Positions 52,944 to 61,984 of a stretch of DNA of 64,000 nucleotides are shown here, one piece after another. Origin of the DNA: Clostridium sp. LS (GTDB lineage Bacteria; Bacillota; Clostridia; Clostridiales; Clostridiaceae); assembly GCF_002760435.1 (NCBI RefSeq), contig NZ_AUUU01000031.1, positions 1 through 64,000 of the forward strand. Direction: 5' to 3'. The stretch's first letter is position 1. Every line of letters starts with the position of its first letter. The notes under the pieces are model-generated. The model had not been told where the DNA came from, ran no database searches, and saw only the letters and a program-made list of their open reading frames with translations. Position numbers and translations under genes: made by a program.

Positions 52944-53843
52944 TTAGAAATACCCCTCTCTCTTTCTTCTTTCCATACTACCTGCTGCTTCACTATCAAT
53001 AACTCTAGTTGTTCTCTCAGATGATACGGCACTAAGGGTTTCCTCAATAATCGCATCTAAAGTAACTGCATCTGATTCAAAACCACCTGTTAATGGATAA
53101 CATCCAAGTGTTCTAAATCTTATTGTTTTATGTTCAACCTTCTCACCTGGTAATAGTTTCAATCTATCATCATCTACCATAATAATATTACCATCACGCT
53201 CAATGCATGGTCTTTCTTTTGCAAAATATAGAGGCACGATATCAATATTTTCACGCTTTATATATTGCCATATGTCATTTTCAGTCCAATTTGAAATTGG
53301 GAAAACTCTCATACTTTCACCTTTATTTATTTTAGTGTTATAAAGTTTCCACATCTCTGGTCTTTGATTTTTAGGGTCCCATGCTTGTGCTTCATTTCTG
53401 AAAGAGAAAATTCTTTCCTTCGCACGAGATTTTTCTTCATCACGACGACCACCACCAAAGGCTGCTGTAAACCCATATTTGCTTAAACCTTGTTTTAAAG
53501 CTTGAGTCTTCATAATGTCAGTATATGCTGAACCATGATCAAAAGGATTAATTCCTTGCTTTACTCCATCTTCGTTCGAATGGACAATCATTTCTATTCC
53601 TAATTTTTTAGCTGTATTATCACGAAAATCAATCATTTCTTTAAACTTCCATGTTGTATCTATATGCATAAAAGGAAATGGCGGTTTTTCAGGATAAAAT
53701 GCTTTCATTGCAAGATGTAACATAACTGAACTGTCTTTACCAATAGAATATAACATTACTGGCTTTTCACATTCTGCAGCTACTTCTCTAATAATATAAA
53801 TTGCTTCTGCTTCTAATTTATCAAGATGTGATAATTCACTCAT
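52944..53843 (-). CDS. cysD: Sulfate adenylyltransferase subunit 2
   Basis: 299-aa PAPS-reductase-fold subunit that makes APS from ATP and sulfate. The PP-loop is [17 protein letters not shown] (about 32-48). [24 protein letters not shown] text at about 125 ([20 protein letters not shown]) and LGCYPLTGG are diagnostic. It is 34% of the way down the operon's tail, preceded by a 300-bp palindromic repeat rather than being tightly joined to aprB. Confidence 0.96.
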   Translation of the reverse strand: MSELSHLDKLEAEAIYIIREVAAECEKPVMLYSIGKDSSVMLHLAMKAFYPEKPPFPFMHIDTTWKFKEMIDFRDNTAKKLGIEMIVHSNEDGVKQGINPFDHGSAYTDIMKTQALKQGLSKYGFTAAFGGGRRDEEKSRAKERIFSFRNEAQAWDPKNQRPEMWKLYNTKINKGESMRVFPISNWTENDIWQYIKRENIDIVPLYFAKERPCIERDGNIIMVDDDRLKLLPGEKVEHKTIRFRTLGCYPLTGGFESDAVTLDAIIEETLSAVSSERTTRVIDSEAAGSMERRKREGYF

Positions 53844-53889
53844 ATATTAGTCCCCCTTGTGTACTAAGTAAAATTTTGAAATTTATATG

Positions 53890-54139
53890 TTGCAATTAAA
53901 AATTTACAATTGTAGTTAAAGTTCTAAAGAGAAAGCTCAAAGAACAAAATATAAAATGCACTATGTGAAAGTGCAGCTAACCAAATGTAAAATTTGGAGC
54001 TTTACTTTTTGATTCCCACTTTTTCAAGCATCACTTTCCTTACAGGATTTCTTGAATTCATAAAGTAGAATTACTCTGATAAAAGTCAAGGACTTTCATA
54101 CTTCAACTGTAAACTGTTAATTGTAAATTGTTAACTGAA
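53890..54139. repeat. Palindromic intergenic repeat, family A copy 7 (expanded)
   Basis: A 250-bp element between aprB and cysD. One end is CAATTAAAAATTTACAATTG then TAGTTAAAG; the other is CTTCAACTGTAAACTGTTAA then TTGTAAATTGTTAACTG. Inner matching words (AAAGTGCAGC, CCAAAT/ATTTGG, AGGATTTC, GTCAAGGAC) suggest additional nested hairpins, making it about twice the size of the other copies. The aprB stop codon lies at its border. Confidence 0.7.
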
Positions 54140-54140
54140 T

Positions 54141-54455
54141 TTAGTATTGATTCGAATCTTTACGGTTTATTTTAATTGAATGCTCTGTTCCATCAGTTTC
54201 TTCAATTTTCCAATCCGCAATATCATCTTTAAATTTAACTGTAAGTTTGCTTCCTCTTCCACCCATATCTGCTCCTAGATATAATGAAATTGAACCTGTA
54301 GGGCATTCTTTTATACAAGAAGAGCATCCCCAACAATCTTTAGGATATTTTATATAAACTTTTCCATCATCTCTTAATTTTATAAGACTTCCAGGACACA
54401 CAGCTAAACATTTTTTGCATCCTATGCATTTATTCTTATCTATTGCTATGCTCAT
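54141..54455 (-). CDS. aprB: APS reductase iron-sulfur subunit
   Basis: 104-aa ferredoxin-like electron carrier with two [4Fe-4S] motifs, CIGCKKCLAVCPGSL (about 11-25) and CWGCSSCIKECPTGSI (about 38-53), and a beta-rich tail (SKLTVKFKDDIADWKIEETD). It feeds electrons to AprA. It is shorter than the about 150-residue subunit of sulfate reducers, which has an extra C-terminal tail. The start is set at the ATG at 54455 (AGAGGTG upstream); a GTG three codons earlier overlaps that site. Overlaps aprA by 20 nt. Confidence 0.88.
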   Translation of the reverse strand: MSIAIDKNKCIGCKKCLAVCPGSLIKLRDDGKVYIKYPKDCWGCSSCIKECPTGSISLYLGADMGGRGSKLTVKFKDDIADWKIEETDGTEHSIKINRKDSNQY

Positions 54456-56145
54456 ATGTTTCACCTCTTCCCACTAAATCTCTATATAAAATTGTAAGTT
54501 TTCCATCTTCAAGCTTTGAATTAACATATTTAAGCCATTCGTCACTCTTTTCTGGATAATCAAGATTCTCTGCAAAGCTATGCCATCTAGTTTCTTTTCT
54601 AGCCTTTAAGTGAGCAATTACAGATTTACAAAGAGTAAGTCTCTCTTTTAACTCATATACAAACATTAACTCATGCATATCTTCTGCGTGCAGATTCTCA
54701 CTTAATTTTTCAATTTGCTCAATTTTCTCAGCAGCAAGTTCAAGCTGCTTTTCATTGAATTGATAACTACTTCCAATTCCACCTGCATAAGTATCCATTA
54801 CCTTCTGCATTGCTTCTTCAAGTTGTTCAACATTGAATATTTGATTTTCAGAATTTAATACTTTTTCAACTTCTGCTTTCTTTTTCTCTATCAGTGAGTC
54901 TTCTTCAGCTTTTGATAAAGTAATATTATTCTCATCACTATTTATTGCTTCTACTGCTGCTTTTGCTGCAATTTCACCTTCTACTAATGCACCTGTAACA
55001 TATTTTTGCGGACATCCACCTGCTACATCACCTGCTGCATAAAGACCTTTTATTGTAGTCTCTCTTTTAGTATCAACCCAATATCCGCTAGCAGTGTGTC
55101 CACCTACTATGTATGGTTCTGTACCTTCAATTTCTACATTTTGCTCACTTGGATTTTTGCCTGATTCTATCCATTTTAAAGTTTGGCTAGGTGCCATGTT
55201 TAAATATGCCTTCTTCAATTCTTCATCTTGGGCAGAGCTAATACCTTCTGTTCTTAAATAACAAGGACCTCTACCTTCTTGATTTTCCTTTACTGTGCCA
55301 TAAACTCTTTCTGAAGTAGTTAATCCATATTTTGTTTCATATACTTCACCTTTTGAATTTACTTGCTTTGCCCCAACACCTTGCGCAATTGTACCTGTAG
55401 GTGCTATAGTGTCCTTGCATCTTAAAGCAATGAATCTCATTTCAAAAGTTGTCATTTCAGCTCCAGCTTTTATTCCCATAGCATATCCCGCTCCAGTATT
55501 AAATGGAGGATACCACATTTTATGTCTTGAGAACCCTGGATTGTTAGGTTTATATAACCCTGCTGCTCCACCTGTAGCACATATTACTTTTTTAGCTTTA
55601 ATTTCATATAGAGTCTCATCTTCAACTCCTACTGCAAAGGCTCCAAGTATATGATTATCTTTTACAATATAATCAATAACATTAACTTGATTCATAACTG
55701 TAACATCTGGAAGCTTTTTAACTGCATCTGCTAAAATAGGTTTAATATTTTCACCATTAATTTTAATATTTCTATTTCCTCTAGCTACATATTCACCATT
55801 TTCATCTTTTAAAATAACAAGCCCTAAATCTTCTAGTTTTTTTGTTACTTTATTTAAGCCTTGTGACATTGTAAGTAGTAAATCTTCTCTTACAATATTA
55901 TCCGCATCCTTTTTAGCATAATCTACATAGTCTTCTGGAGTTCTTCCTTTAACTATATAAGCATTAATTGCATTTACTCCTGCTGCAAGACAGCCGCTTC
56001 TTTTAATATTAGCTTTTTCGAGAATAAGTACAGATGCATTAGAATTTTCTTCTCGTATTGTTAGTGCTGCATAGCACCCAGCAGTACCCCCGCCAATAAT
56101 TAATATATCTGTCTCTAATTGTTTTACTTGAACGTTCTTACTCAT
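54436..56145 (-). CDS. aprA: Adenylylsulfate (APS) reductase flavoprotein subunit
   Basis: 569-aa FAD protein of the succinate dehydrogenase/fumarate reductase fold that reduces APS to sulfite and AMP. The FAD site is ILIIGGGTAGCYAAL (about 15-29), with SGCLAAGVNAINAY. The AprA-specific stretch HKMWYPPFNTGAGYAMGIKA then EMTTFEMRFIALRCKDTIAP (about 210-250) separates it from fumarate reductases. It sits in a sulfate uptake and activation operon with cysDN, and no dissimilatory genes (dsr, qmo) are seen, so an assimilatory role is likely. Confidence 0.9.
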   Translation of the reverse strand: MSKNVQVKQLETDILIIGGGTAGCYAALTIREENSNASVLILEKANIKRSGCLAAGVNAINAYIVKGRTPEDYVDYAKKDADNIVREDLLLTMSQGLNKVTKKLEDLGLVILKDENGEYVARGNRNIKINGENIKPILADAVKKLPDVTVMNQVNVIDYIVKDNHILGAFAVGVEDETLYEIKAKKVICATGGAAGLYKPNNPGFSRHKMWYPPFNTGAGYAMGIKAGAEMTTFEMRFIALRCKDTIAPTGTIAQGVGAKQVNSKGEVYETKYGLTTSERVYGTVKENQEGRGPCYLRTEGISSAQDEELKKAYLNMAPSQTLKWIESGKNPSEQNVEIEGTEPYIVGGHTASGYWVDTKRETTIKGLYAAGDVAGGCPQKYVTGALVEGEIAAKAAVEAINSDENNITLSKAEEDSLIEKKKAEVEKVLNSENQIFNVEQLEEAMQKVMDTYAGGIGSSYQFNEKQLELAAEKIEQIEKLSENLHAEDMHELMFVYELKERLTLCKSVIAHLKARKETRWHSFAENLDYPEKSDEWLKYVNSKLEDGKLTILYRDLVGRGETYEHSNR

Positions 56146-56179
56146 AGCATATCTCCTTTTTCTAAGGTCAATATTTTTA

Positions 56180-57244
56180 CTAAATAAATACAGACATTTC
56201 TTCTGTCTTAATTTTGTTTTCTACAACATTAGCGCTATTCTCATTAAATGCATAAACTCTATGAATTAAAACTAAAACTTCTTCGCCAATTTTTAGTTCT
56301 TCATCCTCTAAACTGCGGTATGCATAAAGTATTTGGTTTCCTACCTGTACATCTATTTCAAGATTATTTCCTCTAAAAGCAATATCTTTTATAATTCCTT
56401 TTTCTGCTGCAAGAGGAGTTAATATTTCTTTGTCATTTTTAGCTATTTGTATAAATTCCGGACGTACTATTGCCTTTGTTTCTTTAGGGTTTACAGCTTC
56501 AAATCCCTTTAGCTTAGTATAATCTTCTATAAGATTTGATTCACCGATAAATTGTGCCACAAAAGGAGTCTTTGGATTTTTATATATCTCAACAGGAGTT
56601 CCTTTTTGCTCAATCTTACCTTTATTAGTTATTATTATTTCATCTGCTACTTCTACTGCTTCATCTTGATCGTGAGTTACAAAGATACTTGTTATTCCTA
56701 ATTTTGAAATTGTTTCTCTAAGCCATCTCCTAAGCTCTTTTCTTACTTTTGCATCTATAGCTGCAAAAGGCTCATCCAATAGTAACAGCTGTGGATTAGG
56801 TGCAAGTGCTCTAGCAAAGGCTACACGTTGTCTTTGCCCACCAGACAATTGTCCTGGGTATCTTTTTTCAAGTCCTTTAAGACCTATAAGCTCTATGAGC
56901 TCCATAACTCTTTCATGTATATAGTCTTTTTTAGCCTTCTGCACTACAAGGCCAAAAGCTATATTATCATAAACTGTCATATGACGAAATAAAGCATAAC
57001 TTTGAAAAACAAAACCTATTCCTCTTTTTCCTGCTTCTATATCATTAACCTTAACCCCATTAATAATGATATCACCGTCATCAGGCGTTTCAAGCCCCGC
57101 TATCATTCTAAGTATTGTAGTCTTACCACTTCCACTTGGACCTAAAAGACCAATTAACTTTCCTTGCTCTATTCTAAAATTAACATTATCAGAGGCTTTA
57201 TAATCTCCGAAATTTTTATTAATATTCTTTAATTCTACATACAT
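56180..57244 (-). CDS. cysA: Sulfate/thiosulfate ABC transporter ATPase
   Basis: 354-aa ATPase of the importer. Walker A GPSGSGKTT (35-43), Q-loop VFQSYALFRHMTVYDN, signature LSGGQRQR, Walker B LLLLDEPFAAID and H-loop VTHDQDEAVEVAD are intact. A C-terminal TOBE regulatory domain (about 255-340) with ANVVENKIKTEEMSVF at the end is present. It starts 3 bp after cysW and lies 34 bp before aprA. Confidence 0.95.
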   Translation of the reverse strand: MYVELKNINKNFGDYKASDNVNFRIEQGKLIGLLGPSGSGKTTILRMIAGLETPDDGDIIINGVKVNDIEAGKRGIGFVFQSYALFRHMTVYDNIAFGLVVQKAKKDYIHERVMELIELIGLKGLEKRYPGQLSGGQRQRVAFARALAPNPQLLLLDEPFAAIDAKVRKELRRWLRETISKLGITSIFVTHDQDEAVEVADEIIITNKGKIEQKGTPVEIYKNPKTPFVAQFIGESNLIEDYTKLKGFEAVNPKETKAIVRPEFIQIAKNDKEILTPLAAEKGIIKDIAFRGNNLEIDVQVGNQILYAYRSLEDEELKIGEEVLVLIHRVYAFNENSANVVENKIKTEEMSVFI

Positions 57245-57247
57245 GTC

Positions 57248-58078
57248 CTAAACCCCCTTCTTGCTTTTCCATTCCACAATGTTACGTAATATTAAAACAA
57301 CAATTGCAATAATAACTAATATAGAAGCAACTGCAAAGGCTGCTGAAAATTGATACTCATTATATAAAATCTCAATGTGTAATGGTAAAGTATTTGTCTT
57401 TCCTCTAATATGGCCAGATACTACAGAAACTGCTCCAAATTCTCCCATAGCTCTTGCCGCACAAAGTATCACTCCATATATAAGTCCCCATTTAATATTA
57501 GGAAGAGTTATTTTTCTAAATATATTAAAGCCATTAGCTCCCATCATTGCCGCTGCTTCTTCTTCATCAGTCCCCTGAGCATTCATAAGAGGTATTATTT
57601 CTCTTGCTACGAATGGAAATGTTACAAATATTGTTGCGAGTATTATTCCTGGTACAGCAAAAACAATCTTCAAATTATTTTCAACTAAAATACTTTCCAA
57701 AAAACTTCCTTTTCCAAAAGTTAGTACAAATATCAACCCTGCAATTACAGGTGAAATCGCAAATGGCAAATCAATTAAAGTTCCCAACAGGTTTTTTCCT
57801 TTAAACTGAAATTTTGTAATAGCCCACGCAATACATATACCAAATATAGTATTCATAATTGTTGCTATTAACGTAGCTATTAGTGTAAGGTTCATAGCTT
57901 TAAGAGTGTATCCATCTGAAACTGCTTTAACATATCCATTAAACCCATTGGCCAAAGCTTCCGAAATTATAGATATTAGTGGGATAATAAGCATTAATAT
58001 AAGAAACAATACACTTATACCTATTAAACCATATTTCAAGAATTTATTTTCCCTTCTATGCATTGATGTCTTTTTCAC
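57248..58078 (-). CDS. cysW: Sulfate ABC transporter permease CysW
   Basis: 276-aa membrane protein with six helices. The EAA loop is EEEAAAMMGANGFNIFRKIT, and CAARAMGEFGAVSVVSGHIR is the sulfate permease signature. Pairs with CysT encoded just upstream. The gap to cysT is 12 bp. Confidence 0.94.
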   Translation of the reverse strand: MKKTSMHRRENKFLKYGLIGISVLFLILMLIIPLISIISEALANGFNGYVKAVSDGYTLKAMNLTLIATLIATIMNTIFGICIAWAITKFQFKGKNLLGTLIDLPFAISPVIAGLIFVLTFGKGSFLESILVENNLKIVFAVPGIILATIFVTFPFVAREIIPLMNAQGTDEEEAAAMMGANGFNIFRKITLPNIKWGLIYGVILCAARAMGEFGAVSVVSGHIRGKTNTLPLHIEILYNEYQFSAAFAVASILVIIAIVVLILRNIVEWKSKKGV

Positions 58079-58090
58079 TTACTACTCACC

Positions 58091-58921
58091 TCATATCTTC
58101 TTTAATTTACTATTGTATAGCTGAATTCCGTTTATGACAAATAATATTAAAAATGAAGCACCTAACATAACTAATGCTATTGCAGTAGCACCGCTATAAT
58201 CATATTGTTCTAATTTTGACATAATCAAAAGAGGTGCAATCTCTGTTTTCATTGGAAGATTTCCTGCTATGAAAACTACACTGCCATATTCACCAACACC
58301 TCTAGCAAAAGCCAAACCAAAACCTGTCAATAATGGTGCTGATATTTCTGGAAATATTACTTTAAAAAAAGTCCTTGTTCTGCTAGCTCCAAGCATTGCT
58401 GCTGCTTCTTCATATTGACTATCCAAATCTTCAAGAACTGGCTGAATAGTTCTTACAACAAACGGAATCCCAATAAATGTTAAAGCGATAACAATTCCTA
58501 AAATGGAGAAAGAAGATTTAATTCCAAAAGAATAAAATATCTTTCCTATCCACCCATTTTCAGAATATAAAGTAGTAAGAGATATACCTGCTACCGCTGT
58601 TGGAAGGGCAAATGGTAAATCAATTATTCCATCTATAAATCTTTTAAATGGAAAATCATATCTTACTAAAACCCATGCTAAAATCACTCCAAATATACTA
58701 TTTATTATTGCTGCTATAAATGCTGCTCCAAAACTAACTAGATATGAATGTAATACTCTTGAATCTAATACGGTTTTAAGAAACTTATCTAATCCCATTC
58801 CTCCTGACTTTATAACCAAAGCTGACAAAGGAATTAAGACAATAAGACTTAAGTAAACAAGAGAATATCCCATTGTCAATTTAAATCCAGGAATAACTCT
58901 TTTTGACTTGCTCATATTCAT
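58091..58921 (-). CDS. cysT: Sulfate ABC transporter permease CysT
   Basis: 276-aa membrane protein with six helices. The EAA loop is YEEAAAMLGASRTRTFFKVI, and ARGVGEYGSVVFIAGNLPMK is the CysT/CysU signature. It follows the binding-protein gene by 52 bp and forms the channel with CysW. Confidence 0.94.
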   Translation of the reverse strand: MNMSKSKRVIPGFKLTMGYSLVYLSLIVLIPLSALVIKSGGMGLDKFLKTVLDSRVLHSYLVSFGAAFIAAIINSIFGVILAWVLVRYDFPFKRFIDGIIDLPFALPTAVAGISLTTLYSENGWIGKIFYSFGIKSSFSILGIVIALTFIGIPFVVRTIQPVLEDLDSQYEEAAAMLGASRTRTFFKVIFPEISAPLLTGFGLAFARGVGEYGSVVFIAGNLPMKTEIAPLLIMSKLEQYDYSGATAIALVMLGASFLILFVINGIQLYNSKLKKI

Positions 58922-58973
58922 CCCCCACTCTACGAAAATAATTAATACTCTTTAAAATTCCACTCTAATATTA

Positions 58974-60011
58974 TTAGCTTTTTGGTATATAGATTTGATC
59001 AAATGTTCCACCATCAGCAAAATGCGTCGATTGTGCCTTTTTCCATCCTCCAAACAATGGATCATCTATAGTTACAAGATCCAACTTTGGAAATGTATCC
59101 TTGTATTCTTCAGCAACTTCTTTATCTCTTGGCCTATAATAATTTTCAGCTACTAATTCCTGTCCTTCTTTGGTATATAAGTAATCTAAATAAGCCTCAG
59201 CAACTTCTTTGGTCCCTCTTTTATCAGCAACTTTATCTACCACTGCAACTGATGGCTCTGTCAAAATACTTAATGATGGAGTAACTATTTCATAATTATC
59301 TTTTCCAAGCTGTTGTAATGACAACATAGCTTCATTTTCCCAAGCAATAAGCACATCTCCTAATCCTCTTCTAACAAAACTAGTAGTTGCTCCTCTTGAT
59401 CCTGAATCTAGTACAACTACGTTTGAATATAACTTAGACATAAAATCTTTTATGGATTTTTCATCTCCATTATATTTTTTTGACGCATATGCCCATGCCG
59501 CTAAGTAATTCCACCTAGCTCCCCCTGAAGTTTTTGGGTTAGGAGTTACAATTGAAACGCCATCTTTCGTTAAATCATCCCAATCTTTTATATTCTTTGG
59601 ATTCCCTTTTCTAACAAGAAAAACAATAGTAGATGTATATGGCGCACTATTTTCTTTAAACCTGCTTTGCCAATCACTATCCACAAGGCCAGCCTTACTT
59701 ATAGCATCAATATCATATCCTAATGCTAAAGTAACTATATCAGCATCTAATCCTCCCATAACTGCTTGTGCCTGTGAACCAGATCCTCCGTGTGATTGAT
59801 CTATTGTTACATCTTGTCCAGTTTTTTCTTTCCAATACTTTTCAAAACTCTCATTAAATTTTGTGTATAACTCTCTTGTTGGATCATATGATACATTCAA
59901 AAGTTCTACTGATTTCTTACCATTGCTAGCTTGTTGCTTCCCACAACCTGCAAAAGCCCCAATTACTAGAGCAGTTGAAAGCACTAAACTTAAAATTATA
60001 GTTTTTTTCAC
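58974..60011 (-). CDS. sbp: Sulfate-binding lipoprotein (copy 1)
   Basis: 345-aa extracellular receptor of the sulfate importer. The signal peptide ends in a lipobox VIGAFAGC (Cys near 23). The Sbp family text is [35 protein letters not shown] (sulfate-binding GSGSQ loop, first residues IDQ here), [13 protein letters not shown] and [10 protein letters not shown]. The GTG start at 60011 has GGGGCG upstream. It is the first gene of the sulfate operon; a close paralogue is encoded 343 bp upstream as a separate unit. Confidence 0.94.
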   Translation of the reverse strand: MKKTIILSLVLSTALVIGAFAGCGKQQASNGKKSVELLNVSYDPTRELYTKFNESFEKYWKEKTGQDVTIDQSHGGSGSQAQAVMGGLDADIVTLALGYDIDAISKAGLVDSDWQSRFKENSAPYTSTIVFLVRKGNPKNIKDWDDLTKDGVSIVTPNPKTSGGARWNYLAAWAYASKKYNGDEKSIKDFMSKLYSNVVVLDSGSRGATTSFVRRGLGDVLIAWENEAMLSLQQLGKDNYEIVTPSLSILTEPSVAVVDKVADKRGTKEVAEAYLDYLYTKEGQELVAENYYRPRDKEVAEEYKDTFPKLDLVTIDDPLFGGWKKAQSTHFADGGTFDQIYIPKS

Positions 60012-60050
60012 AATGTTCGCCCCTATCGTCTTATTATAAATATTTAATTA

Positions 60051-60069
60051 TTCATATATGTTTAGTAGG
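60051..60069. promoter_or_regulatory. Conserved 19-bp leader motif of sbp copy 1
   Basis: TTCATATATGTTTAGTAGG (plus strand) is identical at 61434-61452 before sbp copy 2, although the neighbouring DNA differs. It lies in the 5' leader, 40 bp before the start codon. Confidence 0.7.
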
Positions 60070-60207
60070 CTTTTAGGTTAACAATATGCTCCAAAATAAT
60101 ATTACTTTTATTTCCAAACCAATCCGTAATATCAGTTTTCATGGGAAATAATACTAGGTATTCTTATTAAGTATTTTTATTTTTTTCTTATAAATCTTAC
60201 CTGATTT

Positions 60208-60235
60208 CCTACTAATTTTATAAACTTTATATGAA
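60208..60235. promoter_or_regulatory. Promoter-proximal inverse of the sbp leader motif
   Basis: CCTACTAA, an 8-bp loop-out, AAC, TTT and ATATGAA repeat the 19-bp motif in inverse order with two insertions. The block has a homologue (22 of 28 bases) at 61557-61584. It begins a few bases after the -10 box, so it may pair with the downstream motif in the RNA or be a second operator. Confidence 0.5.
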
Positions 60236-60239
60236 ATAT

Positions 60240-60268
60240 ACTATAAAGTAAATTCATGCTTTTGTCAA
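60240..60268 (-). promoter_or_regulatory. Promoter of the sulfate operon
   Basis: TTGACA at 60268-60263 and TATAGT at 60245-60240 with a 17-bp spacer. The start codon of sbp copy 1 is about 225 bp downstream, so the leader is long. Confidence 0.75.
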
Positions 60269-60304
60269 TAAATTTGCTCGAAAAATATTATAATTAACCC
60301 AAAT

Positions 60305-60347
60305 AAAACCTACCAATATAAATAGATACTTATATTAGTAGGTTTTT
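60305..60347 (-). terminator. Terminator of sbp copy 2
   Basis: AAAACCTAC and GTAGGTTTT with the inner pair AATATAA/TTATATT form a long stem 8 bp after the stop codon. It makes sbp copy 2 a separate unit. Confidence 0.85.
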
Positions 60348-60354
60348 GAATTAT

Positions 60355-61404
60355 TTACTTCTTTGGAATATAAATTTGATCAAATGTTCCACCATCAGCA
60401 AAGTGCGTTGCTTGTGCTTTTGCCCATCCTCCAAATTCGCCATCAATCGTAACTAAGTTAACATCCGGGAAAGTATTCTTATACTTTTCAGCAACTTCTT
60501 TATCTCTAGGTCTATAGTAGTTTTGAGCTGCTATTTCTTGTCCCTCTTTAGTATATAAATAATCTAAATAAGCTTGTGAAACTTCTCGTGTTCCTTTTTT
60601 ATCAACTACTTTATCAACTACTGCGACTGATGGTTCTGCTAAAATACTCAATGACGGTACAACTACCTCATATTTATCCTTTCCAAGTTGATCAAGTGAT
60701 AAAAGAGCTTCATTTTCCCACGCAATAAGCACATCTCCTAATCCTCTTTCAACAAAACTTGTTGTTGCTCCTCTAGCTCCTGAATCAAGTACAGCAACAT
60801 TTGAATATAACTTAGACATGAAATCCTTTATAGCTTTTTCATCACCATTATATTGTTTTGATGCATAAGCCCACGCAGCTAAATAATTCCATCTAGCACC
60901 ACCAGAAGTTTTTGGATTTGGTGTTATAATAGAAACTCCATCTTTAGTCAAGTCATTCCAATCCTTTATATTCTTAGGATTTCCTTTTCTTACAAGAAAA
61001 ACAATTGTTGATGTATATGGTGCACTGTTGTCTTTAAATTTACTTTGCCAATCACTCTTAATAAGCCCCGACTGACTTATAGCATCAACGTCATATCCCA
61101 ACGCTAAAGTAACGACATCGGCTTCTAACCCTCCAATAACTGATTGTGCCTGCGCACCAGATCCTCCATGTGATTGATTTATTGTTACATCTTGTCCAGT
61201 CTTATCTTTCCAATACTTAATGAAGCTTTCATTAAACTTTGTGTACAATTCTCTTGTTGGATCATATGATACATTTAATATTTCTACTGGCTTTTTACTA
61301 TTATCCGTACTTTCACTCTTAGTATCTTGCTTACCACATCCAACAAATGCCCCCATTATTAAAGTAGCTGATAGCATTACACTTAAAATTCTTGTCTTTT
61401 TCAT
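60355..61404 (-). CDS. sbp: Sulfate-binding lipoprotein (copy 2)
   Basis: 349-aa close paralogue of the next receptor gene; most of the mature protein is identical by eye. Lipobox IMGAFVGC, then a Ser/Thr/Lys-rich linker longer than in copy 1. [34 protein letters not shown] and [13 protein letters not shown] are shared. The start is the ATG at 61404 behind GGGGC; an extension of six codons is rejected. Its own promoter and terminator allow independent expression. It may widen the binding range (thiosulfate, molybdate or another oxyanion), but this cannot be read. Confidence 0.93.
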   Translation of the reverse strand: MKKTRILSVMLSATLIMGAFVGCGKQDTKSESTDNSKKPVEILNVSYDPTRELYTKFNESFIKYWKDKTGQDVTINQSHGGSGAQAQSVIGGLEADVVTLALGYDVDAISQSGLIKSDWQSKFKDNSAPYTSTIVFLVRKGNPKNIKDWNDLTKDGVSIITPNPKTSGGARWNYLAAWAYASKQYNGDEKAIKDFMSKLYSNVAVLDSGARGATTSFVERGLGDVLIAWENEALLSLDQLGKDKYEVVVPSLSILAEPSVAVVDKVVDKKGTREVSQAYLDYLYTKEGQEIAAQNYYRPRDKEVAEKYKNTFPDVNLVTIDGEFGGWAKAQATHFADGGTFDQIYIPKK

Positions 61405-61433
61405 TATATTTGCCCCTTTCAATTATATTATTT

Positions 61434-61452
61434 TTCATATATGTTTAGTAGG
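61434..61452. promoter_or_regulatory. Conserved 19-bp leader motif of sbp copy 2
   Basis: Exact copy of the motif at 60051, 30 bp before the start codon of sbp copy 2. Read on the minus strand with flanks it contains ATACCTACTA, like a half-site of Rrf2-family (CymR/IscR) regulators. Confidence 0.7.
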
Positions 61453-61556
61453 TATTGAATCATAATAACTCTATTAAACTTATTTCTTGTTCAAAATAAT
61501 AGTAAGTTAATAAATACTGAAAATCCATAAAATAGATTTCAGATATAACAGAATCT

Positions 61557-61584
61557 CTTACTATTCTTATAAGCATTGTATGAA
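61557..61584. promoter_or_regulatory. Promoter-proximal inverse block of sbp copy 2
   Basis: Homologous to 60208-60235 (22 of 28 bases, same length) and placed identically next to the -10 box. Confidence 0.45.
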
Positions 61585-61588
61585 TTAT

Positions 61589-61617
61589 ACTATAATTTAT
61601 ATTAATTGTTTTGTCAA
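61589..61617 (-). promoter_or_regulatory. Promoter of sbp copy 2
   Basis: TTGACA at 61617-61612 and TATAGT at 61594-61589 with a 17-bp spacer, the same boxes and spacing as the promoter at 60240. The leader to the start codon is about 180 nt. Confidence 0.75.
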
Positions 61618-61695
61618 TATTATTATTCCATAAATTCTATTGATTTTCAGAAAAAACTATACATACCTAAAAACTTTCTAAGTATAACCCAAAAA

Positions 61696-61728
61696 TACCA
61701 AGTAGTTTTCTAGTTTTCTACTTGGCAT
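61696..61728 (-). terminator. Terminator of the feo genes
   Basis: TGCCAAGTAG and CTACTTGGTA form the stem with a 12-nt loop, followed by TTTTTGGG on the minus strand. It is 21 bp after the small Cys-rich gene. Confidence 0.8.
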
Positions 61729-61748
61729 AAATTTATTTTTTAATTCAT

Positions 61749-61913
61749 TTATTTCTTTTGACTCATTACTCCATGGCACGAATTAGCTGAAGAACAACTT
61801 GAGCAACCGCAGCCACAACCACTCTCTCCACTCTTAGCTTTTTTTACTTGTTTATATATTACAAGTGCCACCATTCCAAAAATAATACCACCCAAAATAA
61901 TTGTTGCTACCAT
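61749..61913 (-). CDS. FeoB-associated Cys-rich membrane protein
   Basis: 54-aa protein. One N-terminal membrane helix (VATIILGGIIFGMVALVIY) is followed by a basic stop-transfer segment and a cysteine cluster, SGCGCGCSSCSSANSCHG. This is the small family found next to feoB in Firmicutes (FeoB-associated, similar in place to FeoC); it may handle iron or an Fe-S cluster at the transporter mouth. The ATG has GGAGTGG upstream. It is 71 bp after feoB on the same strand. Confidence 0.88.
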   Translation of the reverse strand: MVATIILGGIIFGMVALVIYKQVKKAKSGESGCGCGCSSCSSANSCHGVMSQKK

Positions 61914-61984
61914 AAATACCACTCCTCACTTTAGAATTTAAATAGGTAGTTATATTTAAACTTACCTACGTAATGTTTTCTTTA

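Noticed and set aside
52943..53056. N-terminal extension of cysN by 38 codons
   Set aside because: It lies inside cysD in another frame. CysN homology begins at the ATG at 52942.
57410..57688. 92-codon plus-strand frame opposite cysW
   Set aside because: Antisense to a conserved membrane protein; tyrosine/serine/lysine-rich nonsense composition, no family resemblance.
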